Assembly: GCA_028278645.1 (NCBI GenBank)
Contig: JANQDZ010000035.1
Coordinates: 1-54,565, forward strand
Length of the DNA stretch: 54,565 nt
Source: Longimicrobiales bacterium
Lineage (GTDB): Bacteria; Gemmatimonadota; Gemmatimonadetes; Longimicrobiales; Gaopeijiaceae
Reading direction: 5' to 3'
Shown here: positions 44,394 to 51,175 of the stretch, in pieces
How the letters are laid out: every line of letters begins with the position of its first letter
Position numbering within the stretch: position 1 is the stretch's first letter
Notes under the pieces: model-generated
Told to the model about the DNA's origin: nothing
Database searches by the model: none
The model's input: the letters and a program-made list of their open reading frames with translations, nothing else
Position numbers and translations under genes: made by a program

Positions 44394-44726
44394 TCAGGAC
44401 GTTTCGAGTATCTGAACGACCGCGCCTACAAAGAGCCGGAACCCATCCGCCTCTGCCTTCAGCGCTTGGCGCCCACTTCGGGTCAGGTGATAGACCTTCA
44501 CCCTCCGGTCCTCGTCGGAGATCGCCCATTTGGTTTTCACGAATCCTCTATCCTTTAAGCGGTAGAGGGCCGGATAGAGGGACCCCTGTCCGACTTCCAG
44601 GACGCCGTCCGACAACTGACGAATGCGTCGAGAAATACCCCAACCATGCATCGGCTCCAGGGTTAGGGTCTTCAGTATCAATAGGTCCAGCGTTCCCTGG
44701 AGGAGGTCTGCTTTCTTCTTTCCCAT
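44394..44726 (-). CDS. PadR-family transcriptional regulator (pair 2)
   Basis: A 110-residue PadR repressor beginning MGKKKADLLQGTLDLLILKTL, with the EVGQGSLYPALYRLKDRG recognition helix and the RVKVYHLT wing. The ATG at 44726 gives the normal family start; the open frame upstream to 44819 is the operator region and not coding. Together with the downstream ADOP permease it forms the second PadR-ADOP unit of the window. It is likely autoregulated through the large dyad at 44779-44814. Confidence 0.93.
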   Translation of the reverse strand: MGKKKADLLQGTLDLLILKTLTLEPMHGWGISRRIRQLSDGVLEVGQGSLYPALYRLKDRGFVKTKWAISDEDRRVKVYHLTRSGRQALKAEADGFRLFVGAVVQILETS

Positions 44727-44778
44727 CACATGTCTCCGGCGTGAATAGGTGGGATCAGTCTGAGAAACTGAGGCCCGA

Positions 44779-44814
44779 ATTGTCGAACAATCATATATTA
44801 TGACGTTCGACAAT
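44779..44814. promoter_or_regulatory. Nested palindrome, likely PadR operator (pair 2)
   Basis: ATTGTCGAAC (44779-44788) and GTTCGACAAT (44805-44814) form a perfect 10-bp inverted repeat with a 16-nt spacer. Nested in the spacer is TCATA-TAT-TATGA (44791-44803), a second perfect dyad that also looks like a minus-10 region. The site ends 52 bases upstream of PadR 2. It shares TCGAA/TTCGA symmetry with the dyad upstream of PadR 1, but with different spacing. Confidence 0.6.
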
Positions 44815-44951
44815 AGCAAAAGGTTGCAGCGCCGAATCGGAGCCGGCCCAGAACGGGACGGATTCCAGTTCCAGTAGCCGCCCCCGCCCGCCTCAGCATC
44901 CGGCGGTGGCCTTAGCGATCACTTTCCGAGCCAAGAGGTCTTGCTGTGGGT

Positions 44952-45128
44952 ATGGAGCGAGGAACATCTTTTGAAGACCTCCCCCCGCGGATAACCAAAC
45001 CGGTGCGTCTGATTGATGCCTACTCGGAGGAGTCCGAAAAATACCCTGGGGAGGTCGGACCGCGGGAGGTGCCCCTGGCCCCTCCTCGCCGGATCTTCTC
45101 GAGCGTCTACTTCAACCTCAGGACCTAA
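44952..45128 (+). CDS. Possible small protein upstream of DsrE cassette
   Basis: A 58-residue open frame starting MERGTSFEDLPPRITKPVRL and ending SSVYFNLRT; a second ATG six bases earlier is possible. The composition is reasonable, and an AAGAGG lies upstream at moderate distance, but no family is recognised and no membrane or metal motif is present. It fills much of the 523-base stretch between PadR 2 and DsrE. I list it with low confidence; it may be non-coding leader. Confidence 0.3.
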   Translation: MERGTSFEDLPPRITKPVRLIDAYSEESEKYPGEVGPREVPLAPPRRIFSSVYFNLRT

Positions 45129-45192
45129 ACCGGACATTTCTGCGTCTTCTATGAGAGGCGGACGTAATCAGGTTTGCCGCAAGGCAGTTCCT

Positions 45193-45214
45193 GACAACGG
45201 CCCATGCGGTTGTC
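45193..45214. promoter_or_regulatory. Inverted repeat in DsrE leader
   Basis: GACAAC (45193-45198) and GTTGTC (45209-45214) form a 6-bp inverted repeat with a 10-nt spacer, 35 bases before the DsrE start. It could be an operator or a leader hairpin. Evidence is symmetry and position only. Confidence 0.25.
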
Positions 45215-45249
45215 GTAGGAGATCCCTCTCAAGAAAAGGACTCAGAACA

Positions 45250-45618
45250 ATGGCGGACAAGCAGAAGATGGTCGTGACGGTCACCAACGGTTTGGACAAT
45301 GAGCGCTCTTCGGTTGCATGGAGCGTTGCCAACGGGGGCGTGGGTATGGGTTTCGAGGTTACGATGTTTTTGGTGAGCGCCGGGGCTGATTGGGCCCGCA
45401 GAGGCGCCGCGGAACATGCCCGACCCAACCCGTTAGATCCCACGGTTGGTGAGATGATGAGCAATGTCGTAGATAGCGGCGGTCAAATCCTGGTGTGCCC
45501 TCCGTGCGCTGCAGTGCGGGGATATGGAGAAGAGGATCTCATTGACGGCGCGGTCCTGGCCGGCTCCGTAGCCATGCTCGGTGTGGCGGCCGAGGGGGCC
45601 ATTACCCTCACTTTCTGA
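45250..45618 (+). CDS. DsrE/DsrF-family sulfurtransferase-like protein
   Basis: A 122-residue cytosolic protein. It starts MADKQKMVVTVTNGLDNE, has GFEVTMFLVSAGADWARRG and then ILVCPPCAAVRGYGEEDLIDG, where the CPPC pair sits at the position of the sulfur-accepting cysteine in DsrE-like proteins. These proteins pass sulfane sulfur between carriers. The frame is open upstream, but this ATG gives the family start and has AAGAAAAGGA before it. It is the first gene of a compact five-gene run with an ECF sigma, an anti-sigma, TusA and DsrE2. Confidence 0.82.
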   Translation: MADKQKMVVTVTNGLDNERSSVAWSVANGGVGMGFEVTMFLVSAGADWARRGAAEHARPNPLDPTVGEMMSNVVDSGGQILVCPPCAAVRGYGEEDLIDGAVLAGSVAMLGVAAEGAITLTF

Positions 45619-45638
45619 GAGAAGGAACCGCCGGCCGA

Positions 45639-46247
45639 ATGAAGGGGACCCGGTCCGTTCGTGAGGAGTTCGCCCGCTGCGTGGAGGCGCATCTCGACGC
45701 CCTCTTTGGTGTCGCAGTACGCCTTACGCGGGACGCCACCGACGCGGAGGACCTGGTTTCCGAGTCGGTGGCGAAGGCCTGGTACGCCATCGAATCGTTG
45801 GAGGACTGGGGGAAATTCCGCCCGTGGATTTTCCGGATTCTGAGGAACCACCACACCAGTGGAAGTCGGAAGGCCTCGAGCCGAGCCCAGCACGTTCGGC
45901 TGGACTCTCCGGTCGAGGGGCGTGATGAAGGGGATTTGGCTTCCCTCCTCTTTGTTCAGTCGGACGAGTTCCTCCAGTGGTGGGCCGATCCCGAGAAGGA
46001 GATAGTCGACCGACTGTTGGGGGAGGAAATCATGGCCGCGGTCGAAGCCCTTCCCGAGGCCTTTCGGGACACGATCCTGCTCGTGAACGTCGACGGCTTA
46101 GGGTACGATGAGGCCGCAGAGGTTCTCGGTGTTCCCCCCGGCACGGTTCGATCCCGAATGAAGCGCGGCCGTACCCTTCTACAGAAGGCCCTATGGGAGC
46201 AAGCCCAAGATGTTGGGCTTGCACCAAGAGGGGAGGTGTTCTCATGA
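45639..46247 (+). CDS. ECF-type RNA polymerase sigma factor (sulfur cassette)
   Basis: A 202-residue ECF sigma factor. Region 2 is at about residues 13-55 (ARCVEAHLDALFGVAVRLTR, ATDAEDLVSESVAKAWYA, then FRPWIFRILRNHH) and region 4 at about 130-190 (ALPEAFRDTILLVNVDGLGYDEAAEVLG, VPPGTVRSRMKRGRTLL). It lies 20 bases behind DsrE and overlaps the anti-sigma by four bases. Its location within a sulfur-carrier cassette suggests it responds to thiol or sulfane-sulfur status and drives that cassette. Target promoters are not visible from here. Confidence 0.92.
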   Translation: MKGTRSVREEFARCVEAHLDALFGVAVRLTRDATDAEDLVSESVAKAWYAIESLEDWGKFRPWIFRILRNHHTSGSRKASSRAQHVRLDSPVEGRDEGDLASLLFVQSDEFLQWWADPEKEIVDRLLGEEIMAAVEALPEAFRDTILLVNVDGLGYDEAAEVLGVPPGTVRSRMKRGRTLLQKALWEQAQDVGLAPRGEVFS

Positions 46248-46507
46248 GGACCCCCGATCAGAAAGAGGAACATCGCGAGGATATCGGCTGTTTGAAGGCC
46301 ATCGAGATGTTCTATGCATACATCGACGGTGAAATCGACGACCCTGAGTCCGTCGCCGATTTCGAACACCATCTCGAGCATTGCCGGAGCTGTTATTCCC
46401 GGGCGGAGTTCGAAAGGCTTCTCGCTGAACGGTTGAAGTCCGCCGCTGCCGAACGAGCCTCCCATGGTCTGCGGAAACGCCTCCGGACTCTCATGGAAAA
46501 CTTTTAG
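46244..46507 (+). CDS. Zinc (ZAS) anti-sigma factor
   Basis: An 87-residue soluble anti-sigma factor. The zinc motif is H-x3-C-x2-C (within EHHLEHCRSC, residues about 46-55), with a further cysteine at GCLKAIEMFY near residue 16. ZAS proteins hold the sigma factor and release it when the zinc cysteines are oxidised or modified. There is no membrane segment, so the signal must be cytosolic. The ATG overlaps the sigma stop, and TusA starts eight bases after its stop codon. The length matches small soluble family members such as RsrA. Confidence 0.88.
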   Translation: MRTPDQKEEHREDIGCLKAIEMFYAYIDGEIDDPESVADFEHHLEHCRSCYSRAEFERLLAERLKSAAAERASHGLRKRLRTLMENF

Positions 46508-46515
46508 GAACGCCG

Positions 46516-46743
46516 ATGCACTTCGACGAAGAACTGGATGCCCGCGGGCTTCTTTGCCCGCTGCCAATCCTGAAAGCCAGGTTTAAGCTGGACACCATGT
46601 CCTCGGGGCAGGTCCTGAAGGTGATCTCGACCGACGCCGGGTCCGTCAGGGATATGGAGGCCTTTGCACGCCAAACCGAGAATGAACTCCTGGACTCCAC
46701 CGATGACGGTGGGGAGTACGTGTTTCATCTGAGGAAGGGATAG
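46516..46743 (+). CDS. TusA-family sulfur carrier
   Basis: A 75-residue cytosolic sulfur carrier. The motif LDARGLLCPLPILKAR near the N-terminus contains the CPxP catalytic cysteine (about residue 13) and the rest is the two-layer alpha/beta fold (VLKVISTDAGSVRDMEAF). TusA carries persulfide sulfur for tRNA thiolation, molybdenum cofactor synthesis or sulfur oxidation. It follows the anti-sigma by eight bases. Here it is likely a partner for the DsrE and DsrE2 proteins. Confidence 0.93.
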   Translation: MHFDEELDARGLLCPLPILKARFKLDTMSSGQVLKVISTDAGSVRDMEAFARQTENELLDSTDDGGEYVFHLRKG

Positions 46744-46808
46744 CCGCGGTACCCTCTTCCGAACCGCTGGACTCTAGGAACTGCAACCAAGCCGACACGG
46801 GGGAACCA

Positions 46809-47285
46809 ATGCCCGAAGAGAAAAAGAAACTCGCACTCGTTTCCACCAAGGGAGCCCTGGATATGGCTTACCCGCCGTTCATCCTGGCCTCGACGGCTGC
46901 TGCCCTTGGATACGAGGTCGGACTGTTCTTCTCGTTTTACGGACTGGAGCTTCTGCGAAAAGAGCTGGATCACCTAAAGGTGAGCCCCCTGGGGAACCCG
47001 GCTATGCCCATGCCATTGCCCATGCCGACGCTGGCCATGGCCATGCCCGGGATGGAGGAGTTGGCGACCCAGATGATGAAGGCCAAGATGAAGGACAAAG
47101 GGATCGCGTCTTTGGAGGAACTCCGGACCCTTTGCCAGGAGGCCGGCGTTCAGTTCTTCGCTTGCGACATGACGATGAGAATGTTCGATCTCGAGGAATC
47201 GGACTTCATCGATGGGGTGGAGATCGGCGGGGCGGCAACCTTTCTGGACTTTGCGTCCGACGCGGATATCCAGCTCTTCGTGTGA
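46809..47285 (+). CDS. DsrE2-family (DsrE/F/H-like) sulfur-transfer protein
   Basis: A 158-residue protein of the DsrE2 type. Landmarks are KLALVSTKGALDMAYPPFILA, the methionine/proline-rich NPAMPMPLPMPTLAMAMPGM stretch, VQFFACDMTMRMFDLEE with its conserved cysteine, and DFIDGVEIGGAATFLDFAS. DsrE2 proteins are membrane-associated sulfur-transfer proteins often encoded beside TusA and rhodanese. It ends the cassette and is 65 bases behind TusA; the next gene is convergent. Confidence 0.93.
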   Translation: MPEEKKKLALVSTKGALDMAYPPFILASTAAALGYEVGLFFSFYGLELLRKELDHLKVSPLGNPAMPMPLPMPTLAMAMPGMEELATQMMKAKMKDKGIASLEELRTLCQEAGVQFFACDMTMRMFDLEESDFIDGVEIGGAATFLDFASDADIQLFV

Positions 47286-47298
47286 GCGGGGAGTACCC

Positions 47299-47856
47299 CT
47301 ACCGGACCGAGCCCAATCGAACCGCCACTCCCAGATCCGCACCGAGCGCCACCGCATGGTCTGAGGAGGACGGTGTGTTGGCCGACATCCTTCGGTAGTA
47401 GAGGCCGGGCCGAATCCGAACGCGTTCCCCTCCGAAAGAGAGACCGGCCCCGAGGTGGAAGCCCGGGCCCATGTCGGGGGCCTCACCTTCGGTCCCCACC
47501 TCAGTTTTTCCCACCAGCACCCCGAGGCGCAGCCATGCCCACGCCTTGTGTGCTTCCGCCCCCAGCACGCCGTGGGTCCCGGTTACGGTCAGGTCCCGAT
47601 CCAGGCAGAATCCTTCCTCGCACCCGAACGCGGTCCGGGAAAAGCCACCGTAGACACTGAGGAGAGGTGTGATCTGCCTCACGGCCAGGGCTTCGAAGGA
47701 GAAGGCCGGGGCGGCTTCGAGGCCGGCGGCGGTGCCGGTGTGGCTCCCGATCGAGAGCCCACCCCGTAGCTCGGCGTGGGTCTGCCCGGCGGCTTTGCCC
47801 TGAAACAATGAGGATCCCAAGGCCAAGACTATGAGTCCCACCCGTAGGCGGTTCAT
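47299..47856 (-). CDS. Small outer-membrane beta-barrel-like protein
   Basis: A 185-residue secreted protein with a signal peptide (GLIVLALGSSLFQGKAAGQ) and alternating hydrophobic strands typical of an eight-stranded barrel (LLSVYGGFSRTAFG, WAWLRLGVLVGKTEVG, RVRIRPGLYYRRMS, DLGVAVRLGSVR). I do not recognise a named family. The start overlaps the M66-like protease stop by four bases, so the two are translated together. Confidence 0.7.
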   Translation of the reverse strand: MNRLRVGLIVLALGSSLFQGKAAGQTHAELRGGLSIGSHTGTAAGLEAAPAFSFEALAVRQITPLLSVYGGFSRTAFGCEEGFCLDRDLTVTGTHGVLGAEAHKAWAWLRLGVLVGKTEVGTEGEAPDMGPGFHLGAGLSFGGERVRIRPGLYYRRMSANTPSSSDHAVALGADLGVAVRLGSVR

Positions 47857-49682
47857 TCCCGCCCCCCGATCTGGCCGATTTCCGGCAGCCCGTTGCTTAG
47901 CAGGATCGTCGCGTTCGTCTGGACGGTCCCCGGCACATCTCCATCCCGGATCATGGCCCGAATCCGGCCAGTGTCGTCGTCCCGAACGATGGCCAGGCCA
48001 GGGAGGCGTGTCGAGCGGTCCACGGTGAAGGAACCATCGGGGCCGGTCAGTTTGACAGCCTCGAGAGCCCCGACCTCATCGGTGTCCATTGGGACAGCGA
48101 AGGCGAACTGCCTTCCGCCCCATTCCACTTCCTCCGGGGCGAAGCTCAAGGAGAAGAGCACCGCGCCTTCCCGGTTGACCCCCTCCAGGCGATAGGGCCC
48201 AGGTTCCGTCGGGAGCATTGGCGGGGCATCGAGCACGAACGATGGTTCAAGAGCCATCTTCCCGTCACCGTCTCCACCCCAGAGAAGCAAGACTTGCTCC
48301 GGCTGCTCCGCGGGCGTCGCTTGAGCATCCAACCCGAGCCGAAAATCCATTGCCTTCTTGAAGTGGTAGTCGCTGATCCACCTGGGATTGCAGTAGCCCA
48401 TGAGATCTTTCCAATGGTCGGGGTCCATGAGCCGACCAACGGCCATTCCGATGTTAGGTTCGTAGCCCCATATGCCGATGGAACCGGCGCTATAGGGGTA
48501 TGCCGGATCCGGGCCCCCCGCATTCCCGCACGGGGCGTGGCGGAGGTTGAGATTGTGGCCGAGCTCGTGGGCGAAGGTACTCGCCGTGGGCCGCCCGACG
48601 CTGTACGGATTCCCTATAGATGCCAAGCCGCCCCATTTGGATCCCGGGGGGAGTACCACGGCCCCGTAATAGTTCCGCTGGGATCCGTCAGCGATGCGGA
48701 GGGCGGTGATCTCCCCTAGAAACCGGCTCCAACCGGCATCGGTGGTCAGGTCCGAAGTGGTGGTATATGGCTCGCGGATCTCCAGGTCCAACTCACCGAC
48801 AGGTAGCACCGATTTGAAGAACCGAAGAGTCGATCCAATGGGGGTCAGGCCGTCGATCCATGCGAAGAGCCCATTGCTCGAGCTCTCCGGGTGAATGACG
48901 GGTACGATAGTCAGTTCCAAGGGTGGCAGGGCTGTGACATTCAGGGGCGTCCGGCCTTCGGCCGGGATCCGAACCTGGCTTCCTGGCGCCAGAGGTGTGG
49001 TGCCCTCCACGTCCAGCTCCACCACCAGCTCCAGGCCGGGCTGGAGGATGGAGCCGGGGACAACGGCATTAAAGGACCGATCGAGCCGGCTCTCGACTAT
49101 CCCGTCAGGGATCAGGTATGAGCCCGGGAGTAAAAGGGCCGTGTGGACCTCGGTTCCGTCCTGGAAGAACGTGGCCCGCCCCCGGGGCTGGTAGAAGCTG
49201 GCTGGCTCGCTGGAAACAAAAACCCGAAGCAGCGCCGTGACCCCTGCGATCAGCGGAACGTCTCCCTGGAGGTTCTGGGCGCTTTGGATCAGGTAAACCG
49301 CTGGCGCTGATAGCTCGACCATGCTCGGGTTTACACGCAGTTTCGAGGTGGCCGAAAGGCCTGCCAAGTGTGCCTTCACCCACACTTCGCCGCCCCCCAA
49401 TCCTTCCAGGCTCCCGTCGGGAGCGACACCCACGGCGGACGGATCGGAAAACGTCCACTCAGGTGGCGCCCAAGAAGGAACCGAGGGAAAGGGCACCCCG
49501 TCCTGGTCGAGGACGGTCACACGAAGCGGTGCAAAGTCCCCTTGCGTGATCAGGGTGTCGGCGGGTTCAATGACAAGGGCATCAGGGAGTCGGTCCGGAA
49601 CGGACGCGAGGTCGGAGCATGCCCCAGCCGCTAGTGCGGCGAAGAGGTACCAGCTCCGGCGGATGAGTGTTGATGTTTTCAT
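47853..49682 (-). CDS. M66-like secreted zinc metalloprotease lipoprotein
   Basis: A 609-residue lipoprotein: signal peptide with lipobox at ALAAGAC (Cys22). An immunoglobulin-like Big_2-type domain (about residues 35-115) precedes a long beta-rich middle. The zincin site HELGHNLNLRH (His372, Glu373, His376, His382) is followed by a Met-turn-like DLMGYC, and the C-terminal third is beta-rich. This is the layout of M66/StcE-like or related metzincin peptidases. It likely degrades extracellular protein or glycoprotein, and shares a transcript with the small barrel-like protein. Confidence 0.82.
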   Translation of the reverse strand: MKTSTLIRRSWYLFAALAAGACSDLASVPDRLPDALVIEPADTLITQGDFAPLRVTVLDQDGVPFPSVPSWAPPEWTFSDPSAVGVAPDGSLEGLGGGEVWVKAHLAGLSATSKLRVNPSMVELSAPAVYLIQSAQNLQGDVPLIAGVTALLRVFVSSEPASFYQPRGRATFFQDGTEVHTALLLPGSYLIPDGIVESRLDRSFNAVVPGSILQPGLELVVELDVEGTTPLAPGSQVRIPAEGRTPLNVTALPPLELTIVPVIHPESSSNGLFAWIDGLTPIGSTLRFFKSVLPVGELDLEIREPYTTTSDLTTDAGWSRFLGEITALRIADGSQRNYYGAVVLPPGSKWGGLASIGNPYSVGRPTASTFAHELGHNLNLRHAPCGNAGGPDPAYPYSAGSIGIWGYEPNIGMAVGRLMDPDHWKDLMGYCNPRWISDYHFKKAMDFRLGLDAQATPAEQPEQVLLLWGGDGDGKMALEPSFVLDAPPMLPTEPGPYRLEGVNREGAVLFSLSFAPEEVEWGGRQFAFAVPMDTDEVGALEAVKLTGPDGSFTVDRSTRLPGLAIVRDDDTGRIRAMIRDGDVPGTVQTNATILLSNGLPEIGQIGGRE

Positions 49683-49807
49683 AGCTCTTTGGATACCCGC
49701 ACGGGCACCATTTGGTTCGGCTCCCCAAAAGCCAATAGGGATCTCAGGGAAACATTTTCTCCTCGTGGGGTATCGCGAAAATCGTCCCCAATACCAGGAG
49801 TCCGGCC

Positions 49808-50767
49808 ATGATTTCCCGACGTGATCTGTTGAAGTTCGGAGCCACTGCTGGCGCCGCCGTCGCCCTCAAACCCTCCATCCTCCAGGGCCTGGCGCCGCAA
49901 GAGATGATCTTGCGGGCGATACCCTCGTCGGGCGAAGAGGTCCCCATCGTCGGTCTGGGAAGCTCGGCCACGTTCCGCCAAGTCGCCCAGAGCGAAGACT
50001 TCACCGCTCTAAGGGAGGTCCTGACCGCGTTCGCCGAATACGGCGGCCGTGTGTTCGACACCGCACCCAGCTACGGCGCGTCCGAGGAGGTCTCAGGACA
50101 GATTGCGGAGGAGCTGGGCATCGGTGACAAGATCTTCTGGGCCACCAAGCTGAATGTTGCTGGCCGTGGGGGAGGCGCGGCGGATCCTGCCGAGGCCAAG
50201 GCCCAGGTGGAGCGATCATTCGCCCGGCTTCGCAGGCCCATGATCGACTGCATTCAGGTCCATAACCTGGGCGATCCTCCCACGCAGCTCGGGATTCTGA
50301 AGGATCTTAAAGCCGAGGGACGGATCCGCTACATCGGGATCACCAGCACAAGCGACAGGCAATACGAGGCTCTGGCCGAGCTCATGAAGTCTGAGCCCTT
50401 GGACTTCATTGGCATCGACTACGCCGTGGACAATCGGAATGCTGAGGAGGCGATCCTACCCATTGCCAAAGAGGAGGGTATCGGCGTCCTGGTCTACGTG
50501 CCCTTCGGTCGGAGTCGGCTGTTCTCCCGCGTGGGCGATCGGGAGGTTCCCGATTGGGCTAAACCTTTCGCGGAGACTTGGGGTCAGTTTTTCATCAAGT
50601 TCGCGGCGGCCCATCCAGCCGTTACTACCGTGACACCGGCCACGAGCCAGGCCAAGCATATGATCGACAATCTGGGCGCCGCCCGCGGACGGCTTCCGAC
50701 TCCCGATGAAGTGAAAAAGATGGTGGAGCTGGTGGAGGCACTTCCGCCGGCTCCGGGAAGAGGGTAG
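49808..50767 (+). CDS. Tat-exported aldo/keto reductase
   Basis: A 319-residue protein. The N-terminus MISRRDLLKFGATAGAAVAL is a twin-arginine signal, and CAGGAG precedes the ATG. The AKR catalytic tetrad is visible: Asp and Tyr in FDTAPSYGASEE, Lys in WATKLN, and His in IQVHNLGD. Export by Tat implies a folded, NADPH-loaded or other cofactor-dependent periplasmic enzyme, which is uncommon for AKRs but known in several soil and marine lineages. It is followed directly by the remains of a dienelactone hydrolase gene. Confidence 0.88.
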   Translation: MISRRDLLKFGATAGAAVALKPSILQGLAPQEMILRAIPSSGEEVPIVGLGSSATFRQVAQSEDFTALREVLTAFAEYGGRVFDTAPSYGASEEVSGQIAEELGIGDKIFWATKLNVAGRGGGAADPAEAKAQVERSFARLRRPMIDCIQVHNLGDPPTQLGILKDLKAEGRIRYIGITSTSDRQYEALAELMKSEPLDFIGIDYAVDNRNAEEAILPIAKEEGIGVLVYVPFGRSRLFSRVGDREVPDWAKPFAETWGQFFIKFAAAHPAVTTVTPATSQAKHMIDNLGAARGRLPTPDEVKKMVELVEALPPAPGRG

Positions 50768-50770
50768 GCG

Positions 50771-51081
50771 GCGACGGAGGGTGCTTCCGAGCAGAAACCT
50801 GGCATCCTCGTCATCCACGAGAACCGTGGGCTGAACCCATACATCGAAGACGTAGTTCGGCGGTTCGCGGCAGCAGACTTCGTGGCCCTGGGCCCCGATG
50901 CCCTGACTCCTCTCGGGGGCTATCCTGGGAATGATGACGATGGGAGGGTCCTTCAGCGCCAGATGGATCGAGATGTGATGATGGAGTACCCAACATCCAG
51001 GCCCCTCTGATGATTCAATACGCCGGCCTGGACGAGCGGGTGAATGCTGGGTGGCCTGCAGCGTTCAAAAGAAGGTTCTAA
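50771..51081 (+). pseudogene. Dienelactone hydrolase relic with frameshift
   Basis: Two fragments of a dienelactone-hydrolase-family protein lie here in different frames. The first reads [20 protein letters not shown] and then [22 protein letters not shown] and stops after about 75 codons. The second, starting near 50990, reads [20 protein letters not shown] and stops at 51079-51081. The central part with the nucleophile cysteine and the N-terminal start are missing. The gene lies in the 408-base stretch between the aldo/keto reductase and M28 peptidase genes and is clearly broken. Confidence 0.7.
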
Positions 51082-51175
51082 GGGCGGCGGTACGATTCGT
51101 CCTTCCGCCTTTCACGCCGTACCTTCCTCTCCTGCGAGATTCTGGAGTCGATCCAATTCCCCGCGGAGGGTGAAC

